From Haloarcula rara (GTDB taxonomy: Archaea > Halobacteriota > Halobacteria > Halobacteriales > Haloarculaceae), in assembly GCF_029338235.1 (NCBI RefSeq), contig NZ_CP119785.1:1488001-1552000 (forward strand): DNA of 64,000 bases, given 5' to 3'. The notes beneath the pieces are model-generated. The model saw only the letters and a list, made by a program, of their open reading frames with translations. It was not told the origin of the DNA and ran no database searches. Below, piece after piece: positions 8,176 through 16,155 of the stretch (within the stretch, counting starts at the first letter, position 1; each line of letters starts with the position of its first letter). The translations under genes were made by a program, and so were the position numbers.

Positions 8176-9570
8176 TCAGTGGTGGTCGTGGGCCGTCCCA
8201 TCGGCCGGCGGCGAGTGGTCGGCGGTGTACGCACCGGGCGCCCCCTCGAAGGCCCGTCGACACGTCTCCGAACAGAAGTGGTAGGTTTCGCCGTCGACCG
8301 TCGCACTGGGTCCGTCCTCGCCGACTCGCATCCCACAGACGGGGTCGCGGTACTGGCCGGGCGCGCCGAGACCGTGGCGGTAGACGTACAGCAGGAACCC
8401 GGAGAGCCCGAACGCAAGCAGGTTGAGTACGAGCGTGTAATCGACCGCGAAGAACTCCTGTTCGGTGGCCGTCTGCCCGCCGGCGAGGTCCGGGACGATA
8501 CCCAGCAGGTCGAACAGCTGTTCCATCAGAAAGCCCGTAAACGCCATCGTCACGAAGAAGACGCCGAGGATGTACAGCATCACTTTCCAGCCGTAGTACT
8601 TCCGGTAGACGTTCAGGACTGGAATCGTGATGAGGTCGGCGTAGACGAACGCGATGACGCCGGCGAAGCTGACGCCGCCACCCCACAGGGCGACGGCGAA
8701 GGGGACGTTCCCCATGCTGCCGACGAAGCTCACCACGGCGATTGCCACCCCCATCACGGCGTTCTCGGCGCTCACGAGGACGCCGTCGCCGCCGAGGAAC
8801 AGGCTGTTCCACACCCACTGCGGGACGAAGACGATGACGAACCCGGAGACGAGGAAGCCGGCGATAACGTCCGTCCAGAGCATCGACCACTCCTTGCGGT
8901 ACTGGTTTGCGACCTTGTACCACCCGCCCCACGAGCGCAACTCCTCGCGCCAGCTTCCCCGGCCCGCGACTGCCTGCTCGTAGGTTTCCATACAACCCGC
9001 CGAACAGAACTGGAGCCGCTCGCCGCCGTCAGTGACGACCGTGAACTCCTCGCTGCCTTCCATCCCGCAGGTCGGGTCCTCCGTGGTCCCGTGCTCGCGG
9101 TCGCGTTCGGCCAGCTCCGCGCGCACCCGCTCGAAGAGCGCCTCGGGCAGCGTCAGGTGGACCAGCACCGCCATCACGCCGATGAGGATTACTCCGCCGA
9201 GCAGCTCCGCGAGCAGGAACTCCCAGCCAAGCAAGACGAGTATCATCAGCCCAAGCTCGACGATGAGATTGGTCGAGGCGAACATGAACGCGAGGAAGGA
9301 AACCACGTGGGCCCCCTTCTTGAATAGCCCCTTGCCGATGGCCACGGCGCCGAAGCTACAGCCGCTGCTGGCCGCGCCAAAAAGCGTCGCCCGCGTGACA
9401 CCCTGGATGTCCCCGTTCCCCAGCAGGTCGGCCATCCGCTCTTTCGAGACGTACACCTGGACGAGGCTGGTGATGACCAGCCCCATGATGATGGCCCAGG
9501 CCGCCGTCCAGAGGAAGCCGACGCCGATGCGGAGCGCTTCGAGCACCCCGTCGGTGACTGCCGCCTGCAT
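8176..9570 (-). CDS. UPF0718/ArsP-like permease with two YHS metal-binding domains
   Basis: 464 aa. Eight or so hydrophobic segments in two halves (residues 1-150 and 220-390) with the family motif ASSGCSFGAVAIGKGLFKKG in the first half. YHS domain 1 lies near 165-205 (DPTCGMEG...FCSAGC) and YHS 2 near 405-455 (DPVCGMRVG...FCSETC), each with the Cys residues seen in heavy-metal proteins. Likely an efflux permease for a metal or metalloid. It is followed upstream by the SHOCT gene (13 bp) and the CDF gene, all on the minus strand, suggesting a metal-handling operon. The substrate cannot be read from sequence. Confidence 0.82.
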   Translation of the reverse strand: MQAAVTDGVLEALRIGVGFLWTAAWAIIMGLVITSLVQVYVSKERMADLLGNGDIQGVTRATLFGAASSGCSFGAVAIGKGLFKKGAHVVSFLAFMFASTNLIVELGLMILVLLGWEFLLAELLGGVILIGVMAVLVHLTLPEALFERVRAELAERDREHGTTEDPTCGMEGSEEFTVVTDGGERLQFCSAGCMETYEQAVAGRGSWREELRSWGGWYKVANQYRKEWSMLWTDVIAGFLVSGFVIVFVPQWVWNSLFLGGDGVLVSAENAVMGVAIAVVSFVGSMGNVPFAVALWGGGVSFAGVIAFVYADLITIPVLNVYRKYYGWKVMLYILGVFFVTMAFTGFLMEQLFDLLGIVPDLAGGQTATEQEFFAVDYTLVLNLLAFGLSGFLLYVYRHGLGAPGQYRDPVCGMRVGEDGPSATVDGETYHFCSETCRRAFEGAPGAYTADHSPPADGTAHDHH

Positions 9571-9583
9571 CCAGACTCACTCC

Positions 9584-9952
9584 TTACGACTCCCCACGTT
9601 GCAGCGTCTGGCGCCGCTGTTCGAACTCCTCCTCGTCGATGTCGCCCCGGGCGTACCGCTCCCGGAGCGCCGACATCGCGTCGTCGCTACCGGCGGTGCC
9701 GCCGTTGGCCTGCCTGAGGAGTGCGTAGGCGGCGACCCCGCCCAGCAGGAGGAGCGCGGGCCACAGGAACCAGGCGCCCCAGCCCATGCCCCACCCCATC
9801 CCGCCGTGGGTGCCCATCCAGCCGTCGTGGTGATGCGTGCCGTCGTCGCCGGCGTGGGCGGCGGCCGGGCCGGTGGCCGCGAGCACGACGACCAGCGCGA
9901 CGAGTGCGAGCCGGGCGATACGACCGAGCGCCGCTGTCGACCTGTCGTTCAT
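9584..9952 (-). CDS. Small membrane protein with C-terminal SHOCT domain
   Basis: 122 aa from ATG 9952. Signal-like N-terminus ending ATGPAAAHA, a His/Met/Gly-rich stretch (HHHDGWMGTHGGMGWGMG) that could bind metal, one membrane segment (FLWPALLLLGGVAAYALL), then a SHOCT motif ALRERYARGDIDEEEFEQRR. SHOCT domains are short oligomerisation modules. It sits 13 bp before the permease gene and likely works with it at the cell surface. An upstream ATG (9982) is possible but gives no better signal peptide. Confidence 0.78.
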   Translation of the reverse strand: MNDRSTAALGRIARLALVALVVVLAATGPAAAHAGDDGTHHHDGWMGTHGGMGWGMGWGAWFLWPALLLLGGVAAYALLRQANGGTAGSDDAMSALRERYARGDIDEEEFEQRRQTLQRGES

Positions 9953-10055
9953 GCTAGTAGATACACGGTACTCGTTCACCACTGTTGTCGTTCAGAATCC
10001 AAAGGACACCGGCACCAGAACTGTGGGTTCCAAAACGTCGTGCGGTCCGCTCGTT

Positions 10056-11036
10056 TCAGGCCTCGTCCGGGGCCGCCTCGGGCTCGATGTACACCTTCCG
10101 GATGTCGCCGTTGGTAGCTTTCAGCTCGTCCTCGATACCGCTGATGATGTCGTCCATCTCCTCGGTCCCGAGACCGTTACGGAAGGCGATATCCGCGGAG
10201 ACGATGACCTCGTTGGGACCGAAATACACCGTCCGGAAGTCGACGATGGAGTCGACGTGCTCGTTGTCGGTGATGACCTCGCGCAGTCGCGTGCCCTCGT
10301 CTTTCGGCAGGCTCTCGCCCAGCAGGAGCCGCTTGTTCTCCCAGGCCAGCGCCAGCGCGAAGCCCATCAGCATGATGCCGATGAGCACTGCCGAAATCTG
10401 GTCGTAGATGGGGTTGTCGGTCAGCTGTGCGAGGACCAGTCCCACGAGCGCGATGACGATACCCAGCAGTGCGATAGTGTCCTCGGTCAGCGCTGTCAGC
10501 GTGGTCACGTCGCTGGTCTTGCGGAACGCCTCCCTGTAACTGTCCCAGTCGTTGCGCTTCATCTGCCGTTGCATCTCCGCGCGAGCCTTGTACAGCGCCC
10601 ACGTCTCGAAGGCAAAGGCGCCAAGCAGGACCGAGTAGTTGACCCACAGCGGGTCGAGCCACGCCGGCGGCGTGTACTGGATGAACAGGAAATCGATGCC
10701 CCCGCTACCCCCGCCGTGGCCGCCGTGGCTGGTTATTTCGCTGTAGCCGTGTTTCAGGCTTTCCCAGCCCGCGATACCGAAGAGGAACACGGAGACGAGG
10801 AAGCTGTAGAAGAACTGTGACTTCCCGTAGCCGAAGGGGTGCTTTCGGGTGGCTTTCCGCTCGGAAAAGCGGATACCGATGAGGAGGAACACCTGGTTGC
10901 CGGTGTCAGAGAGGGAGTGGTAGGTCTCCGACAGCATCGCTGCGCTCCCGGTCAACAAGAAGCCGAAGAACTTCAGGATAGCAATGGCTCCGTTTGCGAC
11001 CAGGGCGGCTAAGACGACTGATTTGCTGCCTGCCAT
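10056..11036 (-). CDS. Cation diffusion facilitator (CDF) transporter
   Basis: 326 aa from ATG 11036 (MAGSKSVVLAALVANG). Membrane helices span residues 5-230 with SETYHSLSDTGNQ, the CDF helix II metal site (here His/Asp), a Gly/His loop HGGHGGGSGG between helices, and a cytoplasmic C-terminal ferredoxin-like domain (about 245-320). It exports divalent cations such as Zn, Fe or Co in exchange for protons. It shares its upstream region (11037-11102) with the divergent phosphoesterase gene and lies just upstream of the SHOCT/permease pair. Confidence 0.87.
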   Translation of the reverse strand: MAGSKSVVLAALVANGAIAILKFFGFLLTGSAAMLSETYHSLSDTGNQVFLLIGIRFSERKATRKHPFGYGKSQFFYSFLVSVFLFGIAGWESLKHGYSEITSHGGHGGGSGGIDFLFIQYTPPAWLDPLWVNYSVLLGAFAFETWALYKARAEMQRQMKRNDWDSYREAFRKTSDVTTLTALTEDTIALLGIVIALVGLVLAQLTDNPIYDQISAVLIGIMLMGFALALAWENKRLLLGESLPKDEGTRLREVITDNEHVDSIVDFRTVYFGPNEVIVSADIAFRNGLGTEEMDDIISGIEDELKATNGDIRKVYIEPEAAPDEA

Positions 11037-11074
11037 TACCGGCCACTCACGATGGGGGCTGAAAGTGGTTCTGG

Positions 11075-11084
11075 ATTTATATCT
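11075..11084 (+). promoter_or_regulatory. TATA box of the YfcE-type phosphoesterase gene
   Basis: ATTTATATCT is centred about 24 bp upstream of ATG 11103, the spacing of a leaderless haloarchaeal promoter. The 66-bp gap also has to hold the promoter of the divergent CDF gene. Confidence 0.55.
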
Positions 11085-11102
11085 GGAGCGACCAGTGGGG
11101 GT

Positions 11103-11612
11103 ATGCTCACCGTCATCTCCGATACGCACGGCACTAACTCCCATCGACTGACTGGCCACACTCTCGATGCGGTCCGGGCCGCCGACCACGTCGTCCACGC
11201 CGGGGATTTTACGACCGAGGCCGTCTACGACGCCATCGAGGCCGAAGCGAACGCCCTCACCGCCGTCACCGGCAACAACGAGCGGCCGGCGCTTCGCGAG
11301 CGCTTGCCAGCCGAGGCGACCGTCGAGTGGGCCGGCTACCGGGTTCTGGTCGTCCACGGCCACCGCCACTCCGATACCGCCCTGGCCATGCTCGCCCGCC
11401 AGGAGGACGCCGACGTCGTCGTCGTCGGCCACTCTCATCGGCCCGAACTCGGCGAACTCGACGGTCGGTTGCTCGTCAATCCCGGGAGCTACGCCGACCC
11501 GCGCCGCTACCGCCCGGCCCACGCCGAACTCGACGTCGACGAGGGGACGCTCCGGGCCCGCCTGCGTTCGCCCGACGGCGAGACGTTCGAGACGGTCACA
11601 CAGCCGCGGTGA
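11103..11612 (+). CDS. Metallophosphoesterase, YfcE/MJ0936 type
   Basis: 169 aa from ATG 11103. All calcineurin-like motifs are present: VISDTHG, HAGDFTT, GNNE, VHGHRHSD and GHSHRPE, so two metals should bind. MJ0936-like proteins are Mn/Ni-dependent phosphodiesterases active on cyclic or artificial diesters; the physiological substrate is unknown. 17 upstream codons are open but the TATA box position favours this ATG. Confidence 0.88.
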   Translation: MLTVISDTHGTNSHRLTGHTLDAVRAADHVVHAGDFTTEAVYDAIEAEANALTAVTGNNERPALRERLPAEATVEWAGYRVLVVHGHRHSDTALAMLARQEDADVVVVGHSHRPELGELDGRLLVNPGSYADPRRYRPAHAELDVDEGTLRARLRSPDGETFETVTQPR

Positions 11613-11624
11613 CTTGCTCTTCTG

Positions 11625-11646
11625 GCCGGGGCTTTCTGGCTGTTAG
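11625..11646. repeat. Family A solo end
   Basis: GCCGGGGCTTTCTGGCTGTTAG follows the phosphoesterase gene. The last 21 bases match the right end of the compound family A repeat near 24046-24066. No matching left arm is visible, so this is half an element, possibly kept as a terminator. Confidence 0.5.
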
Positions 11647-11725
11647 CACTCTAACTCTCTCAACTAAACTCGACGGGTCGTAGCGCCCCGAAACCTCTTT
11701 GTCCGGTGGCCGTCAACCGCCGGCT

Positions 11726-11857
11726 ATGATAGAGGTCGGGCTGCTCACGTGGGTGCTTCTCGCGCTCGTCCTGGGCTTTTTCTTCTTCATGTACCTGATG
11801 GTCCGACGGTCCATCCTCGGGTTCAAAGAGGGGATGCAGGGCGGCCGCGAGAAGTAG
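11726..11857 (+). CDS. 43-aa single-pass membrane microprotein
   Basis: ATG 11726 to TAG 11857: MIEVGLLTWVLLALVLGFFF..., one strong membrane helix (residues 4-27) followed by a basic stretch MVRRS and an amphipathic tail GFKEGMQGGREK. It has haloarchaeal codon usage, a clean start and a downstream gene 43 bp away. I believe similar short proteins are conserved in haloarchaea (a DUF of about 45 aa), but cannot confirm it. Function unknown. Confidence 0.65.
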   Translation: MIEVGLLTWVLLALVLGFFFFMYLMVRRSILGFKEGMQGGREK

Positions 11858-11900
11858 CCGCCGGCGAAAAGGGTTTGGGCGCGACGCCGGAGTTGCAGGT

Positions 11901-12980
11901 ATGGACCCGCGAATCCGCGAACACGCGTCTGTCATCGTCGACCACTCCATCGATCTCTCCGAGGGTGACGACCTCGTCATCGACGCCCATCCCGTCGCCG
12001 AGGACCTCGTCGTCGCGCTCCACGAACTCGCCGCCGACCGCGGCGCGAACCCGCTCGTCGTCCAGGACCGGCTGGGCGAGCGCTATCAACGTGCCTTCCT
12101 CCGGAACCGCGACGAGTTCGAGACCCCCGGTCACATGGAGGCGCTCTACGAGGCGATGGACTGCTACATCGCCATTCGGGCCAACGCGAACGTCACCGAG
12201 ACCAGCGACGTCGACCCCGAGACAAACGCCGCCTACCAGCAGGCGATGCAGCCGCTGCTCGCCGAGCGCCTCTCCAAGCCGTGGTGTCTCACCCAGTACC
12301 CCGCCGCCGCCAACGCCCAGCTGGCGGGGATGTCCACCGAGGCCTACGAGGACTTCGTCTGGGACGCCGTCAACAAGGACTGGGACGCCGTTCGGGAACA
12401 CCAGTCACAGATGGTCGACATCTTAGACCCCGCCGACGAGGTTCGCATCGTCTCGGGGGACACCACCGACGTGACGATGTCCGTCGCCGGCAACCCGACG
12501 CTCAACGACTACGGCGAGAAGAACCTCCCCGGCGGCGAGGTCTTTACCGCGCCCGTCGCCGACAGCGTCGAGGGCGAGGTGCTGTTCGACAAGCCACTCT
12601 ACCACCAGGGCCGGGAAATTACCGACGTCTTCCTCCGCTTTTCCGGCGGCGACGTGGTCGAACACAGCGCCGGGAAAAACGAGGACCTGCTCACCGAAGT
12701 ACTGAACACCGACGGGGGCGCGAGCCGGCTGGGCGAGCTCGGTATCGGGATGAACCGAGATATCGATCGCTTCACCTACAATATGCTCTTCGACGAGAAG
12801 ATGGGCGACACCGTCCACATGGCCGTGGGCCGGGCCTACGAGGAGACCGTCGGCGAGGACAACGAGCAGAACGACTCGGCGGTCCACGTCGACATGATCG
12901 TCGACATGAGCGAGGACAGCTATATCGAGGTCGACGGTGAGCGGGTACAGGAAGATGGAACGTTCGTGTTCGAAGAGTAG
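11901..12980 (+). CDS. Aminopeptidase, M29 family (AmpS/thermophilic metalloprotease)
   Basis: 359 aa, usual length for the family. N-terminal half (DLSEGDDLVIDAHPVAEDLVVALHE) binds the chain; the C-terminal half holds the metal site, with NLPGGEVFTAPV (Glu ligand), a GGDVVEHSAGKNED stretch, and GELGIGMNR...TYNMLFDEKMGDTVHMAVG containing the Glu/His/Asp ligands. It removes N-terminal residues from peptides in the cytoplasm. Single gene, with no obvious operon partner. Confidence 0.87.
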   Translation: MDPRIREHASVIVDHSIDLSEGDDLVIDAHPVAEDLVVALHELAADRGANPLVVQDRLGERYQRAFLRNRDEFETPGHMEALYEAMDCYIAIRANANVTETSDVDPETNAAYQQAMQPLLAERLSKPWCLTQYPAAANAQLAGMSTEAYEDFVWDAVNKDWDAVREHQSQMVDILDPADEVRIVSGDTTDVTMSVAGNPTLNDYGEKNLPGGEVFTAPVADSVEGEVLFDKPLYHQGREITDVFLRFSGGDVVEHSAGKNEDLLTEVLNTDGGASRLGELGIGMNRDIDRFTYNMLFDEKMGDTVHMAVGRAYEETVGEDNEQNDSAVHVDMIVDMSEDSYIEVDGERVQEDGTFVFEE

Positions 12981-13156
12981 CGAGGCGTCGAATAGTGTGA
13001 GCTCGGTTCACCGGAATCGCAACCCAGAGTCCGGCCTTCTATCGACGAAAAAGGTCGGTGGACACGACCGAAGATAGCATCACCGAGTAGTGCCGAGTCA
13101 GCGTCATTGACCCGCTCAGACGTGTTACTTATCTCCGTCTGCACCCTACCTGTCGT

Positions 13157-13531
13157 ATGGCTGACCACCCCTCCCTCCTCGTCCGGGCCGTCTGGTTCGT
13201 CTTCGTCGGCTGGTGGCTCACCGGCCTCTGGCTCTCGATAGCCTGGCTGTTGAACGTCACTATCATCGGCATCCCGCTGGGTATCAAGATGATAAACAAA
13301 GTGCCGTACGTCCTCTCGCTGAAGCGACGCGAGCGGTACGTCGAGGAAGGCACCGGCACGTCACAGTACTCGATTCCGGTGCGGGCGCTGTGGTTCCTCC
13401 TGGTCGGCTGGTGGGCCAGCGGCGTCTGGACCGGTATCGCCTACACGCTGACGCTCTCTATCGTCGGTATCCCGCTTGCGGTGTGGATGTACGGCAAGCT
13501 CCCCTTCGTGGTGTCGCTGTACAACTACTAA
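13157..13531 (+). CDS. YccF-domain inner membrane protein
   Basis: 124 aa made of two homologous halves: AVWFVFVGWWLTGLWLSIAWLLNVTIIGIPLGI (residues 11-43) and ALWFLLVGWWASGVWTGIAYTLTLSIVGIPLAV (about 77-109), each with the GWWxxGxW and IGIPL motifs of the YccF family, separated by a charged loop (LKRRERYVEEG). Four short membrane segments are expected. Function of the family is not established. Confidence 0.85.
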   Translation: MADHPSLLVRAVWFVFVGWWLTGLWLSIAWLLNVTIIGIPLGIKMINKVPYVLSLKRRERYVEEGTGTSQYSIPVRALWFLLVGWWASGVWTGIAYTLTLSIVGIPLAVWMYGKLPFVVSLYNY

Positions 13532-13545
13532 GCCGACTGGTCGGT

Positions 13546-14514
13546 CTAGCGCTCGCTGTCGCGAACCGCCGTCCCGTACGCGATACCGGCCGCCGCCGCG
13601 GTTATCGGGAGGACGAGCAGCATATCGATTCCCAGCGGGCTGTACGTCGCGATACCTGGCATCGTTCCCGATTGGGAATATACCGACCCAACCGGCAGGA
13701 CACCGACGGCTGACAGTCCGAGCAGCCCAATCGTCCCCGCCGTCGAGAGCGGATGCCGGCTTCCGGCCCACGCTAGCCCACCCGCCCCAGCGACGAATGC
13801 CACAGCCGCCGCCGTCGGGAGCAGCGACGCGGTCCCGACCAGTGCGAGCAGAAAGGCGAGATACATCACCGACCCGATACCCGCCGCGTACCCCACTCGA
13901 GCCCCCAGTGGCCTGTTCGTCTGTTCGGCATCGTCGGCCGTGGTCGCTGCCTGGTCTTCGCTCCCTCGGCGCCGGCTCCGACTTGTACGGCTGGCTGTTC
14001 GCTCCCCGCGCCGGGTGACGCTTCTGGACCCGGTTCCGCTGACGCCATCGGCGGTCCACGAGGCGCTGTGTCGACTCGTCGCGGACTCGTAGTGCCATTC
14101 GCCCTCGGCTGTCCGATCGTCCCTCTCGCGGTCCACCCACCGGTCGGCATGTCCCGGCGTCGACCGCGAGCGCTCGGACCACTGTGGGTCGTACTGGCTT
14201 GCACGTGCCGTCCGCTCGGTACGGGACTGTCGGTCGGTTTGCCCCCGGCCCGCGTTAGACCAGTCGGGCCGCCGTCGCTCACGCCGCCGCCCGGAGTCGC
14301 CGGACCTCGCCAGGTCGCCGTTTCGCTCTCGCTGTCGGAACTGTTCGAGGGTCTCTTTCGCTTCCTGGACCTTGCGGAACTTGCCTGCAGCGTCCGGGTC
14401 GTCGGTCACGTCGGGGTGGTGTGTTTTCACCTTCTCCCGATATGCCGCTTCCAGTTCCTCGTCGTCGTCGGAAATCGACACCCCGAGAATCTCACGCGCA
14501 CGGTCCGTATCCAT
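13546..14514 (-). CDS. J-domain protein with C-terminal membrane segments
   Basis: 322 aa. J domain at residues 1-65 (MDTDRAREILGVSISDDDEE..., with HPD in VKTHHPDVTDD), then an Arg/Ser/Asp-rich disordered linker (about 70-195), then four hydrophobic segments (200-315). It would recruit DnaK to the membrane. The linker contains no Cys-rich zinc domain, so this is not classical DnaJ. The gene converges on yccF with 14 bp between stops. An AT-rich island 105-150 bp upstream may be its promoter. Confidence 0.82.
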   Translation of the reverse strand: MDTDRAREILGVSISDDDEELEAAYREKVKTHHPDVTDDPDAAGKFRKVQEAKETLEQFRQRERNGDLARSGDSGRRRERRRPDWSNAGRGQTDRQSRTERTARASQYDPQWSERSRSTPGHADRWVDRERDDRTAEGEWHYESATSRHSASWTADGVSGTGSRSVTRRGERTASRTSRSRRRGSEDQAATTADDAEQTNRPLGARVGYAAGIGSVMYLAFLLALVGTASLLPTAAAVAFVAGAGGLAWAGSRHPLSTAGTIGLLGLSAVGVLPVGSVYSQSGTMPGIATYSPLGIDMLLVLPITAAAAGIAYGTAVRDSER

Positions 14515-15002
14515 CTAGAGTCTCTCCATAGCAATAGTCCGCGCCGCCGAGTTCAGCCCGACATGGTTGCTGTTATTCGTCCCATGCGCAGTATCTGTCC
14601 GTTGTGGGCGTATACAACACAGAGAGAAAATATAAAAATTTCCAAATATACTATGGAAATTAATAGCCAACGTCGGGTACTGCACGAGCACCTTTTTCTG
14701 CGTTGGGTGCGCTCGCTTCGCTCGCCCACCGCGCCTTGAAAAACGTGCGCGAAAAAGGCGGGACCTCCCTCCGGTCGGTCCCGTGAAACCGCGCCTTCGG
14801 CGCGGTATGCTCAGTCGTCCGCGGTCGCCCGACTGCCACTCGCCCCGCCCGATAGCGGCGTCCGCTCTAGCACGTTTTTCATCGTCGCCCTTCCTCGCTC
14901 ACTCCGTTCGCTGTGGGGAGGGCTCCTCGAAAAACGTGCGCGAAAAAGGCCGGCCTCCTTCCAGTCGGGCCGGTGAAACGGCTCCCTACGGTCGCCGTAC
15001 AG
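14515..15002. repeat. Intergenic repeat field: AT island plus family B copies 2 and 3
   Basis: No gene is supported. 14621-14666 is the most AT-rich stretch of this region and holds AATTTCCA-N9-TGGAAATT (14637-14661). 14691-14805 and 14870-15000 are two family B triple-hairpin copies sharing the identical 22-mer spacing linkers (14738-14759 and 14929-14950). Between them, 14815-14864 repeats exactly, over 50 bp, the last coding bases of the radical-SAM gene (15007-15056), at a period of 192 bp. The outer hairpin of copy 3 has perfect 11-bp arms (14870-14880/14929-14939). Confidence 0.7.
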
Positions 15003-16031
15003 TTAATCGTCCGCGGTCGCCCGACTGCCACTCGCCCCGCCCGATAGCGGCGTCCGTTCGACGACCGTGCCGTCGTAGGTCGGGTACTGCTCGACGATTT
15101 CGCCCTTTGGCACGTCGCCTTCCTCGACCATCTCTTCCAGGAGCCACCAGGCGAGTTCGACGTGGTCGGACTTGGCGACGTAGAACTCTTCGGGGACGCC
15201 CAGTTCGTCGAGGCGGGCCTCGCTCACCCACGCCTTCCCGTAGACGAGCGTGCCGTCCTCGGTGACGTCGTCGAACTCCCGGCGGATGTTCCGGGCCATC
15301 CGTTTCAGTCGGGAGCGGTGCTGGGCGGCGTCTTTGAAGACGCTGGTACAGAAGTAGACCTTCTCGTGGTCGCCCATCGTCTCGAGGATGTCGTGGCTCC
15401 CCTCGACGGCGCTCATGTGGTCTTCCTTGAGTTCGAAGCCTTCCTCCTGCATCCGGCGGTAGTTGCCGTCGGACATTTCGAACTCGTTGATATTGCAGAA
15501 GTCCGCGGCACCCTCGTCGAGGAACTCCAGAAACTCCGGTTCGGCGCGGATGCCCGGAATCTCGAAGGCCGGGGTGAGCCCTTCCTCGCGGGCGATGTAG
15601 AGAATCTCCTCCCACTCGGTGCCGTGCATGTCGCCCCAGAGTTCAAGCGGCGGGTGGAAGCGAATCTCGTCCAGTCCCGCTTCCGAGAGGCGGCGCATGT
15701 TCTCGCGGCCGCCGGTGATACCGGTGTAGAGGTGCGTGTGGTGGTCTTCGCCGAACTCGTCTTTGAGGAGTTCGAGGTAGTGACAGGTCCGGTCGAGCAC
15801 TTCCTGTGGTTCCCCGCCCGTGATAGAGGTCCCCAGCGCGCTCATGCGCTTTGCCTCCTCGATGACGTCGCTGTCGTCCTCGATGGGACGCTCGTTGGCG
15901 TACATCTGGGTGACGTTCTTGCGATTTTCCCCGAGCGGACAGTAGAAGCAGTCCCGCTGGTCGCAGTAGCCGTAGACGAATAGCACCATCTTACCGCCTT
16001 TGGCGCACTGCTCGCAGCCCTCGGAGATCAT
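15003..16031 (-). CDS. Radical SAM protein, COG2108 type
   Basis: 342 aa. The cluster motif is GYCDQRDCFYCPLG near residue 22, i.e. Cys-X4-Cys-X2-Cys rather than the common CX3CX2C. It is followed by SITGGEPQE, the SAM-binding GGEP box, and by EIRFHPPLELWG and FEIPGIRAE. An extra CEQC pair lies at residues 6-9. The family is annotated only as related to pyruvate formate-lyase activase; substrate unknown. A short piece of its 3' end (TPLSGGASGSRATADD and stop) is duplicated downstream. Confidence 0.8.
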   Translation of the reverse strand: MISEGCEQCAKGGKMVLFVYGYCDQRDCFYCPLGENRKNVTQMYANERPIEDDSDVIEEAKRMSALGTSITGGEPQEVLDRTCHYLELLKDEFGEDHHTHLYTGITGGRENMRRLSEAGLDEIRFHPPLELWGDMHGTEWEEILYIAREEGLTPAFEIPGIRAEPEFLEFLDEGAADFCNINEFEMSDGNYRRMQEEGFELKEDHMSAVEGSHDILETMGDHEKVYFCTSVFKDAAQHRSRLKRMARNIRREFDDVTEDGTLVYGKAWVSEARLDELGVPEEFYVAKSDHVELAWWLLEEMVEEGDVPKGEIVEQYPTYDGTVVERTPLSGGASGSRATADD

Positions 16032-16155
16032 TGAGTACCAATCCTTGCTCGTGGAGTGACAAAAAGCGTGCGAAACTGGCCGAGCGGATGGCGACGCTCA
16101 AACGCGGGTTTGAGCGAACGTCGCCTATAGGGTCCGCACCCGTGTCGGCCCACGT

